Assembly: GCA_030374765.1 (NCBI GenBank) | Contig: JARGXX010000068.1 | Span: forward strand, 1,054,001-1,118,000 | Origin: Agarophyton chilense | Taxonomy: Eukaryota; Rhodophyta; Florideophyceae; Gracilariales; Gracilariaceae | Length of the DNA: 64,000 nt | Reading direction: 5' to 3' | Shown: positions 43,401 to 52,800 of the stretch, in pieces | Layout: the number at the start of each line of letters is the position of its first letter | Numbering within the stretch: the stretch's first letter is position 1 | The notes under the pieces: generated by a model | The model's database searches: none | Told to the model about the DNA's origin: nothing | Seen by the model: only the letters and a program-made list of their open reading frames with translations | Made by a program: the position numbers and the translations under genes

Positions 43401-46059
43401 CAGCGGCACTCTGGATGATCTCGGCCTCTCCTTCGCCACTTTCGTTTTCAATTTCCAAGTATTCTTCAAATTCTGTCTGTCGTTTACGACAGTAGTGGAT
43501 AATATCCGCCTTGCTCGCCAGTAACTGTGTCACCAAGATCGACATTGCCAATTTTTGCTCACGATCGGCAGCAAACTTCAACAGAGATCTAGCATCCCTC
43601 CACAAGAGTCGAATAGGAGTTCGCAAGACACCGAGACCAAAATGAACAACTGCGCTCAAAAGGTCTTCGCGAACTTTGCGGCAGTTCTGCACAAGTCTGG
43701 CAATGTCCTGGACAAACTTCTGTTTAGTTGATATCGCACTCATCACCCGAGATGTTTCAAACACATATTGCATTACACGAAAAAAACTTTCGAGGTGAAC
43801 GCCGCCCACTTGAAAAGCGTTCTGAATTCGTTCTAACCCGAGGGCCAAGACTTGCTCCGGGTCTTGGCTTCCTAAAAGCAGGCTTTCTCGCCCTGTCGTC
43901 TCACTGTCCAAACTACAAACATTTGCTAGATTTGCGGCACAGAGTATTCGCACGTTTTGGTCTGGAGAGCACAAGTTGTGCACAAGTATTCCCCGGAATC
44001 TTTCGATATCATTTTGGTTTAATTCTTTCCTCACGGTGACGTTATTGCGGGACACACGGAAGAAGAAGTCCAAAGCTTGAAGGACGTCCAAAAATGCTGT
44101 CGTTTCCTTTACGTTAGATATCAAGTTTACCACTGAAGCGACAACTTGAACCTCGAGAAATTTTTCAGAGTCTGAATCAGTGTTCAAATATTGGAAACAG
44201 GCGGCTCGCAAGAATCTTGCTTTCCACTCGACGCAAAGCTTTTTGTCACTGACAGCATTACAAAGGAGGCCCATAGAGTCTGGAACGATGACTCTTGACA
44301 AGTACCGAAGCACAAGCGCCAGAGTGTGGTTTTCTTCATCGGAAGAACCGTCTGTCATCCAATCTGCGTCTCTTTCAGAATGCGTACGGAGCACAGTGAG
44401 AACACCAGCTCCAAGAGTAGGGCATTCTAATTTCACAACTCCAAGAGTCTGCGGCTCAGAAAGTTGGTCATGCAAGCGAATGAAACTCAAGGCTGAACAG
44501 AGCGCAGGAATCGAAATTTTCGAGCTCTTCGAATCACGAGAATCGCTGTCTGTTTGGCAGTCTCCCAATGCAATTTTGTCGCATAGATGGCCAACACTTT
44601 GCTGCAAAACCAACAAGCGAGAGACATCCCACTCATCTCTGTACACATCAAGAAGCACATACAAAGCAGCTCTCATAGATTGCTGTTCAATGCTCTCGGC
44701 AATGTTCTCGAGCACAGGAGATATAGTAGTTCGACAAACTTTTTGCCGAAATGCAGAGGGCGCATGGCTGCTCACGCTGCAAATAGCTGCCAGGCACTCG
44801 AAGACGACGCGGGAATGATTCACGCAGTCGCGCGCACTTGTAGACAAGAAACTGAGTATACGCTGCAGAAACGGGAGACCCAAAAGTTCTGAAACGTTCT
44901 TACCGCCATAACGCAGCCAGTTTCGTAGCAAGAAAATGAGTTTCGTCAACGGCACAATTTGGGCGTTCGAGAGGAACATTTCTCCAAACGTGACGAATGT
45001 GGCAGTTATTGCCTTGGCGTCTTTCTCATTCGTTACATGACGGCAGAGGTTCGCAAAGCAGGTGGACAATACACTGAGACAGGGATCAAACATATGAGCG
45101 TCATCTGCGGGCGCGGCGTTGGCAGGCTCAGAATTGACAGGCTCACAGTGTGTTGGGAGCGATTCCAGAGCGGCAATGACGACGACAGTGGCGCGTGAAT
45201 GCAAACGACCGGAGGGAAGTCTGATTGCTTCGAAGAGCGAGATTCCCAGACCGTTGGCAGCGCATTTTCGGTTGTTCGCATCAAGAGTTGTTGAGGTGGC
45301 GGCACTGACAACAGTGGTTGTGAGACGTTTTAAATGCTGTTCATCTCTTGTCTTGCGGATAATGTAGCCCAGACAAGATTCTGCGGTCATTTCGCGAATT
45401 CTGTAATGCGAGTGCGACAAGAGCGGTAACAAGCTAAGCACAGTGTGGTGTGGGTGGGTGGTGAGGGTTTGGATAGCGAGTCTTGCGATCTCGGCAAGCG
45501 AGGCGAATAGAGGAATGAGCGAATTGGACGGGTCCCATAGGATGGAAGCAGAGGTTTGGTTGGATGCAAGCACGGTGTTGTTAAAAACGGTGGCGAAGGA
45601 GGTGATGATGCGCGGGAAAAGAGGATGAAGGTGCTGAGGCCCAATATCGACAAAAATGGCAGAAAGGCAGTTGGCAATTGACATGGTAGCCTCAGCTTCA
45701 TGGTGAGTGCTTCGCTCGAGCGCATCAAGACAAGCTTGGATGAGGTTGTTTCGGTTGCGAAACACAAGCGGAAGGGAAATGGAAAGCGGCTCGACGTGAT
45801 TATAAAACAGCTGAAACGAAGCGGTGATATTGGCGCTAGCTTCCGACGCGAGAATGGCAGCAAAGTGAGAGGAAGAAGGGTGCAGCAGCTTCTCCGGTTG
45901 AATGTTTGAGGAGAATTGGATGGCGGGCAGGGAGGCTGGACGGGCGGAGGTGGTGTGCAGACGAGTTTTCAACGAAGCAAACCGCCAGCGCTTTCCTCCC
46001 GCGGCCAGCGCGTCGGGGTCGAGCACCTTTAGCGGGGCGTTTCCCGTGTTTCCCCTCAT
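37435..46059 (-). CDS. UTP20: U3 snoRNP / small-subunit processome protein UTP20
   Basis: A single exon encodes 2874 residues, close to the 2500-2800 typical of UTP20. The N-terminus has the family KRWRFASLKTRL motif (compare K-R-F-x-F-K-S-F), then LSHSHYRIREMTAESCLGYIIRK, an armadillo-type repeat conserved in the family. The bulk is HEAT-like helical repeats. A basic, Ser/Glu-rich insert near residues 870-930 (KRGSKRRRQ, RKRKPSD) and the C-terminal run DPERTAKKRRKKAESRRRQKKR look like nuclear or nucleolar signals, and the latter matches the family ending. UTP20 is a scaffold of the 90S pre-ribosome needed for 18S rRNA maturation. Absence of introns across 8.6 kb underlines how intron-poor this genome is. 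Confidence 0.92.
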   Translation of the reverse strand: MRGNTGNAPLKVLDPDALAAGGKRWRFASLKTRLHTTSARPASLPAIQFSSNIQPEKLLHPSSSHFAAILASEASANITASFQLFYNHVEPLSISLPLVFRNRNNLIQACLDALERSTHHEAEATMSIANCLSAIFVDIGPQHLHPLFPRIITSFATVFNNTVLASNQTSASILWDPSNSLIPLFASLAEIARLAIQTLTTHPHHTVLSLLPLLSHSHYRIREMTAESCLGYIIRKTRDEQHLKRLTTTVVSAATSTTLDANNRKCAANGLGISLFEAIRLPSGRLHSRATVVVIAALESLPTHCEPVNSEPANAAPADDAHMFDPCLSVLSTCFANLCRHVTNEKDAKAITATFVTFGEMFLSNAQIVPLTKLIFLLRNWLRYGGKNVSELLGLPFLQRILSFLSTSARDCVNHSRVVFECLAAICSVSSHAPSAFRQKVCRTTISPVLENIAESIEQQSMRAALYVLLDVYRDEWDVSRLLVLQQSVGHLCDKIALGDCQTDSDSRDSKSSKISIPALCSALSFIRLHDQLSEPQTLGVVKLECPTLGAGVLTVLRTHSERDADWMTDGSSDEENHTLALVLRYLSRVIVPDSMGLLCNAVSDKKLCVEWKARFLRAACFQYLNTDSDSEKFLEVQVVASVVNLISNVKETTAFLDVLQALDFFFRVSRNNVTVRKELNQNDIERFRGILVHNLCSPDQNVRILCAANLANVCSLDSETTGRESLLLGSQDPEQVLALGLERIQNAFQVGGVHLESFFRVMQYVFETSRVMSAISTKQKFVQDIARLVQNCRKVREDLLSAVVHFGLGVLRTPIRLLWRDARSLLKFAADREQKLAMSILVTQLLASKADIIHYCRKRQTEFEEYLEIENESGEGEAEIIQSAAEPNVPVKRDRENRSPKPNCKRGSKRRRQAVSPESCVRKRKPSDVRAISKAWDEKFLTSDVLLERFRETSVFRVDLLRQETTGIHESTTDTPTFIVELARCLHEEPRYCMKYRIDIISVYLGLDTSLFSQKRGTHIALAFTDLMESVGGLKSCETDIALENRMRSRLLSDLTIPNCELQAAVLRCLCVSRSPWIKPYRDSLIRLTQSKSFREELALITEGIFSKSEEEVNASDEKELIVDLLTRICFSKLRGKWSKKGSQRAAVLSFLSSKLPWDIAFPKLISLVLKPLLHVVEVLEKDMSMDTSALTMPNVVVQQAILGSIEAIVRQCRMSLPSSSWKRLAIATVIVMRNAGIGHQGQSMRSRSLRVCSEMHRIRPRETAFCIAAVMQALGDANFSTETGRAIQKTPALMQFVGTVMGSDAMHGKEDLIREHSWAIEYCFNVLKEKKVEADAVDVGLVVAKGFLTFCNSLSFADPTLASVLNSNIKHLLQSLSAALQTLVLRLIGGVENGRKALKSSVRTFSNALEVLEILAGFEQMDTCMLVSVADAISTSLVSVDWNAPSTSVSLRALSTIALRIKKGGGSEERKIQESILRLIPQISQSRFTSAPQTFGALCDLLSNANLPDLVAACRVLRSMYAMISTKLDTPDLDKRIEALNELNEMVKGGFSAGNITIAIKNNKKDVGEAVLGENATEGLISCGPDALIALFCGAFAAVRCEDTAVRGNAGYAISLLAKWAARPDCSSTKKLKTHIFESLIHGTVTSRDGICRREYCRALGEFVRCTVVSREDHEEDGLLILPIMKKLSSVADVDVDVFENLVHLQAHRRGKAVRDLEKCISLFRESQSENTEKKMVTRYEAFAKSFCLPLALIMSLELAGDSEPQNRSRFMKGVQSKESSRRDVALWAVSLTGESARLLPWEDYKTCLTGILKRLRSETRAEVSGMLFKLLVKISEAFPQYEHESDEYVKTSTYLAEFVLPRMLQCVTAGSVEGNVVKDSNNHPDHRNRASTLVFQAPVAVAIAQLMVRLPPAKLDSIISLLITPMTNALRSRMSGIRDSAKKALTSVVLILGSKYLGYVLQQVLSGLGEGYRRDSCVYIIYSVLSGVVVEKRLGTERYSLDSVYDILAGFLLEELNVGIDESRREYEDPNASTARKRQSTFRAMKACECTQIIAENITFRDHGEAFCKPYVDLLANCSSSKLFNRMQECWRLIILGFSKNSTMHVEDSFILCYKLMCWETKQRTLKAADTDSAKDFGEAAQKVASSSNNYKIAKLGMQFLSSILARNCPNIKEHTAKSRKIHAMCEPFIPFVIKASNYGRDDLTLVAFKVAQRLLKLPLPGRIEMGRSLSDTIVNVLSYGSNAIGNAGVVETEDNLFITCLRSASLLFSEVGTRDFTVVSRERVEAIISISCECIESGGPEVRLAALSVLRSLVVNQAVIPALYEAIEKVNHMAIHSQSRQLRDACTNLSVTFLVSFPLGSKRVRQNLEFFVRNLSYDLPAGRLAALNAIQAVLNKFPGPVLERESEYLFLALSSIVSRDIDSDCRSNASRCLQLLFERLPDGRKISDLLRMAITLSGLVPCGEDSNFENTYNETDPIIQRSGAASLASACVSGRLNADQLCLVVRTAAAVLPNLSTENGWEATHSFLLCVEEALAKSSLKGKKQLEVQPYAFPIWNMLPSLLLCHHQWVRLSAARLLGRHLSAAGKGQEIVNNLSRSSMIWSSNDLVRQLLRSSCLQLEANILAPELAKLTLENLLCMADVIRVNPKVGDLGKTSSMNASTAETEIDLEEGRALHWLIARVSGIATKGKLEDADILRRGCALRFLLVSTKRWDRETIGRHAQQYIQPVMKILESGDTRMLSMTAFEAKASDEQKKQKLEGTGASGSALDGIETAGGGLRLLAQTLQESLAEVLGTSKYFEIYNELRSRRTEIKQTRKRNAAVLAAADPERTAKKRRKKAESRRRQKKRYLPSNTSNSALTKKLSLTEDL

Positions 46060-47030
46060 TGCCGGCGTGCTGTGCTGCGCAGGACGGTGCCGTCAACTGT
46101 CGTGGACAAGAACGCTTCGCCCGGGTGAAGGTGTGGTGACGGCGGATCATCAAAGCGGACCAGTGCGCGGACGACGGCGGTGCGTATTGCGTATGAGCCC
46201 TTCATACGTGTGATGGTGGAAAAGATGAACGTGGGGGGGCACTGTGTGCAGATGCATGGGCGATGTATATAGCGCGTGTGTGACGTGTGTACGTGGACCA
46301 CGTGGAGGGGAGTGGATGGGTCACGCGCCTCACACTTGGGCTGATTTGGCAGCACGCTGCGGTGGTAGGACGACGGAGGAGGTGGTCATGTAGCGGCGCG
46401 CCCTTCATCGAAGCCAAGGCGTGTGTTTGGGCGCAAAGTGACTGAGAGATAGCGAGCAGATCAACATGAGGATAAGCGATGAGGGTGGTGATTTGTGTTG
46501 TTACGCATGACTTACAGCACTCTCGAACTATCGTTGCATTGTCTCAGTCGCTAAAATGTGCGATCCGACACGGTAACCTAGTTTTACGTCTAACTGGCGC
46601 TGAGGCACATGAACGCGCGCCGTTTGTTCGACCCTGCCACGGCGACTGGCGGCGCGGCAAAATTAGAAGACGCGCACGCATGCGTGGCCAAGTAGCAAAG
46701 GGCTTCGCTGGCGACGGCAGAGCTGCATCGTCGCGGAAACGGCGGTTGGAAGCGGCAGTTAGCAGCGAGCGACGTAGACGCTGGCGTTAGCGACGAAATG
46801 CCAAACGCACAGGTCACAAGGCACGCACGCGGGGCATGCGGCGCATCGCACGCCACATCGCCCGCGCATCACACGGGCGGCGTAGATAGGACGGCGGCGA
46901 CGTTCAAGTTCAAACACACAGCTTGGGCGTGGTTGAATTTGGCGCGCCCACGTGGTGCGCTGCGGCTTGTGCGCGAGCGCACGCGCACACGCACACGCAC
47001 ACGCACACGCGCGTCACGCCGGTGGCCAAA

Positions 47031-47070
47031 GGGCGCGTGAGGGCGCGTGAGGGCGCGTGAGGGCGCTTGT
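47031..47070. repeat. Tandem 10-bp repeat GGGCGCGTGA
   Basis: Three exact copies of GGGCGCGTGA are followed by one degenerate copy (GGGCGCTTGT), in the UTP20/kinase divergent promoter. Confidence 0.9.
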
Positions 47071-47539
47071 GCACAAGCCGTGATAGATATAACTTAGTGC
47101 GCCACAACAATAGACGCCGACGTCGCGGCAGCCGCAGCCACAGTCGTTCCTGTGCGCTGCGTGGCTGCCGTCGTTCCAGACGCGCGCGTGCCACCACCAT
47201 TGGCAGCCGTGCCACCGCCCCGCAGCTGTGCCACCCCCCCCACCGCCCCTCCCGCGCCGCATACGTCGTCCAGCTCTGCTCGCTTCTTGTCGCCTCACAG
47301 CCCCAGACACCCCCCTCCCCCTCCTCCCCCAAACTCTCTCATCTTCTCCACCAACGCCTCCCTGCGGCTACTTACCTTCCTCGTGCCCTCTCCCACCCAC
47401 CACCCCCTCCTTCATTCTTCCTCTCGCTTCTCTCTGCTCCCTATCCCCTCCCCCAACTCTTTCGCTGCCTCGCAGACCCATCTCGCTCCTACCCTTTCTT
47501 CTCCACACTAAACACCACCATCACCCATCACCACTCCTT

Positions 47540-47557
47540 CCCCCCCCCCCCCCCCCC
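47540..47557. repeat. Poly-C tract (18 nt) in the kinase leader
   Basis: Eighteen consecutive C residues lie about 107 bases before the kinase ATG, inside a C/T-rich leader. Confidence 0.9.
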
Positions 47558-47663
47558 AACACCCTCAAATCCCCTCCTCCCCCGCCCTCCTCATTTCCCT
47601 CAACCCTTCACCCATCCATACCCCCCTCCTTGTGTAAGCCTCCCAACTTCCCTCGCCTTCCCC

Positions 47664-49883
47664 ATGTCTCGAGGTCCCCGCGAAGACTGGCGCCGCGCCT
47701 CCGGCTCCCTCAACAAGCGCTCGCGTCGCGCCGCTATCTTCGACGCAGCCGCCCGCGGCGCCGACTCCTTCTCCTCCGTCGCCGGCCGCTGGTCGCTATC
47801 GCGTCGTCGTCGCTCCCGCGCCGCCTCCGATCACAAGCGCCTTCGCAAGCGCCGTTCTTTCCACGCTTCTCAAAGAGCCCTCGACGACGGCACCCCATCG
47901 CTACACACCAACACGCCCTTCGTCATTGCAACTACCGCCGATGAGCACCGCGCCAACCACAACCCCCCCGCCACCCCCAGGTACCCCTCATTCGGCAGCG
48001 ACATTCCGTCCGTTACTAGTCTGCGCGACCCGGATTCGCGCTATGCCCACCCCGCTCTCAGACCCACCTTCGACGCCCTGCGTCTGCTTCGCAAGATTTC
48101 TGAGGTCATGGCCGGTTGGGTCCAAATCAAGTGTCCTACCGGACCTGGCCGTCTCAGGTGGTCGACTTGGACCATGTTTTGGGCGGAGCTTCGTGGTGGC
48201 TACATCCTGCTCACGCGTGACCACAATTCCTTGGCCGCCATATCTGACTCCACCTGCCAGAACCCGGTTGATTACATCTTTGGCGCCACCCACTGCCACA
48301 TCTCACGTGTGATATCGCGTTCGGGCACTGTGCGTTTACACCTCACGCGAACTGCCTCCAGACGTCGTAACGATTCCGCCACTGCCACTAGCTCAGGCAT
48401 TGTTGATGATGATGATTTGAACTTCCGACCCGTCGAATCGGATGCCCGCCTCTCGGAGCGATCAGGGAAGAGCAATGCCTCGGAGAAAAGCACTTTAGGG
48501 TCCAAAAGCACTTTAGGGTCCACCATGATGAGGATACTCAGCGGTAAGATAAAGAGCAAGCCTGCAACCTCTGAGCTTGCCATTTCTGAAGAGATCAGCG
48601 CCGAGCTTATCATGAAGATCCCAAGCGCCCCCGAGGCCGAAAAATGGGAGTGGGCGTTGAAAAACACAACCCAGGCCTACGAATCGAAACGCCTTGGCGA
48701 TTTTCAGCTAATTGATGCGCTTGGCGCCGGCGCCTTTGGTCGTGTGTACTTGGTTCATGATACTGTCAAGGGCGAATATCTTGCTCTTAAAGTACTGGAG
48801 AAGAGCTTAGTCTTCAGAGACAGGCTTCATTTTGAAAGTGCAGTCAATGAGCGTCTCACCCTGGAGCTTGTGCGCGGAAAGCCGTTCATGGCACAGCTTC
48901 GGTATGCATTTCAGACCGCTTCGTGTCTCTATCTTGTCACAGACTTTTACGAGGGCGGGGACTTGTTTTCTTTTCTAAAGTCGCACCATAGCGGAGTTAG
49001 AGAGAGTCAGGCTATTCGCATCATTGCCGAGGTTGTTTTGGCTCTTCAAAGTATGCACGATATGGGCATCGTGTACAGAGATCTCAAGCCCGAAAATGTC
49101 CTACTTGATTCTGAGGGGCACGTTCGCTTGGCTGATCTGGGTCTTGCCAAGCTTCTCAGTCGTGAGAATGAGTACTTGACCAAGACTATCTGCGGCTCAC
49201 TGTCTTACGCGGCTCCAGAGATGCTGAGCGAGAAACATTACGGCATTGCCTTCGACATGTGGACGCTGGGCGTCTTCATCTACCAAGTGTTGACGGGTGA
49301 CTTGCCATTTGAGACAGAGAATAGGAGTAGACAGGAAATACTGGAAGATCAACGAAAGGCTGAAATTCCTATCAACGGGCTATCTGACGAAGGATATTCT
49401 CTGGTTTGCGCGCTGCTGCGCCCTAATCCACTCCGACGTCCGACATGCCCCGAGCTGAGAGACTACCCGATTTTCGCGGCAATCGACTGGGATGAGCTGA
49501 TGCGCAAAAGACCGCATCCGAATTCGGTAAAGGATGTTATGGAAAAGATCTCTTTGGAGGCTAGGAGTATGGAGAAAGAGGCGCCTACGACTGAGAATGT
49601 TGGGGGCGAAAGCGGTGCGTATCTTCTACGCAATTTCGATCCTGATGAATGGTCCAATATGAGCTTCAGCGATGTGTCCGATGGCTGTTCTACAGCAAGC
49701 TTTTTCAAACCGAATTTCAATATCATCGACGAATTACCAAACATGACAAGGTGGATTCCAGGTTGGAGTCTTACCGCTGACAATGTCGTGCCTCTGTCCA
49801 AACCGCAGCTTGCGGTGCCGCAATTTGGCAGGAAGCATGTCACTCGGAGTGCGCGACGTTTATCGGAAAAGGCATATCGTTAG
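47664..49883 (+). CDS. AGC-family Ser/Thr kinase with N-terminal PH-like domain (Akt-like architecture)
   Basis: The frame encodes 739 residues from ATG 47664. After a basic, Ser/Arg-rich leader (1-145), residues 149-228 and 308-336 together read as a split PH domain: AGWVQIK at the first strand, a final helix with EAEKWEWALKN, and an 80-residue Ser/Asp-rich insert between. The kinase domain (347-604) has GAGAFGRVYLV, Lys376 in ALKVL, YRDLKPENVLL with catalytic Asp473, and CGSLSYAAPEM. Two oddities: the Mg-binding motif is DLG (491-493) instead of DFG, and the activation-loop residue of the PDK1 site is Ser512 (TICGSLS) instead of Thr. A tail with FDPDEWSNMSFSD resembles the AGC C-tail. An exact 18-bp tandem duplication at 48486-48521 adds KSTLGS twice. 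Probably a lipid-responsive signalling kinase; substrates unknown. Confidence 0.88.
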   Translation: MSRGPREDWRRASGSLNKRSRRAAIFDAAARGADSFSSVAGRWSLSRRRRSRAASDHKRLRKRRSFHASQRALDDGTPSLHTNTPFVIATTADEHRANHNPPATPRYPSFGSDIPSVTSLRDPDSRYAHPALRPTFDALRLLRKISEVMAGWVQIKCPTGPGRLRWSTWTMFWAELRGGYILLTRDHNSLAAISDSTCQNPVDYIFGATHCHISRVISRSGTVRLHLTRTASRRRNDSATATSSGIVDDDDLNFRPVESDARLSERSGKSNASEKSTLGSKSTLGSTMMRILSGKIKSKPATSELAISEEISAELIMKIPSAPEAEKWEWALKNTTQAYESKRLGDFQLIDALGAGAFGRVYLVHDTVKGEYLALKVLEKSLVFRDRLHFESAVNERLTLELVRGKPFMAQLRYAFQTASCLYLVTDFYEGGDLFSFLKSHHSGVRESQAIRIIAEVVLALQSMHDMGIVYRDLKPENVLLDSEGHVRLADLGLAKLLSRENEYLTKTICGSLSYAAPEMLSEKHYGIAFDMWTLGVFIYQVLTGDLPFETENRSRQEILEDQRKAEIPINGLSDEGYSLVCALLRPNPLRRPTCPELRDYPIFAAIDWDELMRKRPHPNSVKDVMEKISLEARSMEKEAPTTENVGGESGAYLLRNFDPDEWSNMSFSDVSDGCSTASFFKPNFNIIDELPNMTRWIPGWSLTADNVVPLSKPQLAVPQFGRKHVTRSARRLSEKAYR

Positions 49884-52800
49884 CGGTTCTTAAACCCGTC
49901 ACGCTGTTCCTTGGATTCGCTGTGACATCTGGACCTTTCGACGAATAATGTACATATAGTTTACAACCAGACGAAAAAGAAGAAAAGAGAAATCACCTCA
50001 CGCTTGGGGGGTAAATATATGTTGAGCGTTGGTATGATAACGTCAATCGGACTTGGCGTCTTCAGCTTTCTATGCGCACTCAGTGTCTGACGAAGGGTAT
50101 GAGATAACATCCTCTTGGGCCGCAGTGATAGGCTGTCTAATCTACGTACAACTGTAGGAACATGTAGCGAAGAGAGCCGACTGCGCAACTACAAACAGAA
50201 GACCTAAATTTTGGAGGGGTACACAATGACCGTGGAATCCTAGTTTTTCGACAACGTTTTACTCGGGGAAAGGGGACGGAGTCGTTTCAGTTTGCTCTGT
50301 CGTGAGCTTAACACTATGTGTACTAGATAACTGAGAGGGTTAACTCTCCTTGCGAGGAAGTTTCATCAAAAAGCATCGTGACTTTCCTTGATTCATCAAA
50401 TATGCTACATATTCGGTCTTGGAAACGGGCCCGTTTCATATCAAGATGTCTTCATCCGTCCCCTCTCCCTCCGTCCTGTAAACAGCGGTGGGGCAGATGC
50501 GAACGCTAAGCAAAGCATCTGATGTTTTGAAAAGGCGTCAGGTGGACGGTTTACATGCGGGGCTCAGAAACGACTGATGGCGACTGCAATTGCTTTGCCG
50601 ATATCATATGGTATGAAATGCCGGTCGTCGATGACATGTTGTTCACAGTGATCATTGTGTGTTTAATTGGCGTCACTCATTATATTGACCTAAAAAATAA
50701 TTGAGGCGCCGCGACCGTTGTTGTCCACAAGTGGTGGCCCTGAGCCTCTGAGCGTTTGCTGGGGACCAAGCTGTAAACCCTGGCTCTGGTTCACACACCT
50801 CGCGGACCCATGCAGAGAGGTAGAAATCCGCTCCGAGAAGTCATCTCAACCTCTAGCTAGCTAGTGACCCTTTCCCCCGCGGTGTTCACGTACAGAGTTA
50901 AAAAACAAAGGGATTCTATTGATGTACACCCCACCCCTTCTTCTTCTGAAGTAGGGCTATGGGCGCTTACGTTTTAGTTCCCTGGAACTCAACAGGTTGT
51001 GACTGTTCTCTACGGTAAAACGAATATTCCAGGTGTCACGCAGTATCAGCTCACGGTGACAGTCTCGGGAAACCGGGATGGCGGAGCTCCCAATCACTCA
51101 GTACACAAGAACACCACGCACTCCATGTAGGAGAGTGTCTTGAGGTTGGTGGAACGTCTAAAATTGGCCTAGAATACAGAACACTCTTCCACCAAACAGG
51201 GAGGGCTCTCTCTCTCTATCTTTCTCAAGAGAAAACTGATAGAGATCTCAAACTTCACACTTCACAATGACGGATGAGCAATGAAAAATGGTATGAAAGC
51301 ATGCCAAGCATTCCACAAACATCCTTTCGTGTTGTTCAGAATGAACGTCAACAAATTTCCGAGGCTAACTAGTATCTGCGAATAATGTCAACTGGACCAT
51401 AGCAATCCACTCCTTTCTGTGGTGGAATGATGGGGGAAGGCACCGGTTGCTGCCGCGCATGGAAATAGTGCACTCAAGACAAAACGTTCCCCAAGAAGTG
51501 CGCGAAACCGCAAATGAAATCTCCACGATCAAAATTGCCTGCAATTGAAGGTGGAACGACTGTAACTTCGGTGCTCAAGATGGCTCTGCAACTGTTTTAG
51601 GGAATACATCCCTCTGTTTCAAGAGACACGATGATGAGTATTTGACGGGAACTATCCTTCCATCTATCTTGTGCGGTCTTTCCCCATTTAGCCAGGACTC
51701 ACGGATTCAGTTAATTTAAACATGTTTCTCCTCGCTTTCCCGCGCTTTGCATCGCAATGTAATTTCATGAGATATCTTTGTGTGTGGCCCGTCGCACCTT
51801 ATCCGAACGTTCCAGGGCTTCTGTTGATCATGGAAAGTCAAAAACGATGACCCGTATTGCTTCTTTAATTACATCGAGGTCTTTTCCACTATCTCGAACA
51901 TCACCGGAAGCTTTCGAGGACGATAGTTTTCATTTCTCATAGATGAGCTGCTTCATTCAATGTCACAATTCTCTTTATATTTTGAGGTGTACTCGAGAGG
52001 ATACATTTCCGTGATATATTATAGAGCTTTGAGTTTCGGGAGAGAAATGCATCGCACCTTTGACGTTATTCACGTTTGAGGAATATCTTCAAGGATTTAG
52101 ATACTTTTCCCTATTCAAATCGAAATGATCTCCACAATCTGGTAGAGAACATTATCGCCTGCCTTCTCGAAGAATTTCTGTGCTCGTTCTGCCCTATCCC
52201 TCGTCTTTCCCCGATTGGCTCAGAATTTGTGTTTTAAGCGGAGGATTGCAATTAATAACCCTGACCACCATTGAGTACTTGTTCCAGTTGTGCACTTTGT
52301 TGAATTACTGTAGGAAATTATTATTACAAGGGTAGTTGTGCCCTTTTTAAACTTTCAATATCGGTCACAGACTCACTGACTCCGCATTTGGGATCTTTGG
52401 GGAAATTTGGACAAATATTTTTGCCCAAAGGTCCGCCGCAGAAAAGGTCGCTAGAAAAGTATTTTTGATCGATACCGCTACTAAAAGGGTACGTCGTACC
52501 TCATATTTGAAGTGACAATCTGAAAATGTCATCCCAAAGCAACACTTGGTCTATGATCTTCTTTCCAAGTTGTCGAGACAATTCAGTAATGGAGAGGTCC
52601 GAGTTTTAAGTTTTCGCCAATAAGAATCTCATCTCTGTACATGGATCAACAAAGACTACGACAGTGCTTTGCCAAAAAAACTCGTGTAACACGAAAAGAT
52701 AGAGCTGCGTGTGAGATAAGACTTGCCAGGACTGTCAACGTATCCGAAGTTGCTGCGAACCCTTCTGTCTGATGAGTCGCATCTCTGACCAACAAAAACT

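Larger units (their letters stand above)
46060..47663. promoter_or_regulatory. Divergent promoter region of UTP20 and the PH-AGC kinase
   Basis: This 1.6-kb region is GC-rich around 46900-47100, with (CACACG)-type repeats at about 46977-47011 and a 10-bp tandem repeat at 47031-47070. The last 400 bases before the kinase are a C/T-rich leader with a C18 tract. Long frames here are GC-driven extensions without protein character. Confidence 0.5.

Noticed and set aside
47067-47663. In-frame N-terminal extension of the AGC kinase
   Set aside because: Its sequence is Ser/Pro/Arg low complexity encoded by a C/T-rich leader with a C18 tract.
48491-48520. TTTAGGG words resembling plant telomere repeats
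   Set aside because: Only two copies, as part of an 18-bp coding duplication inside the kinase gene.
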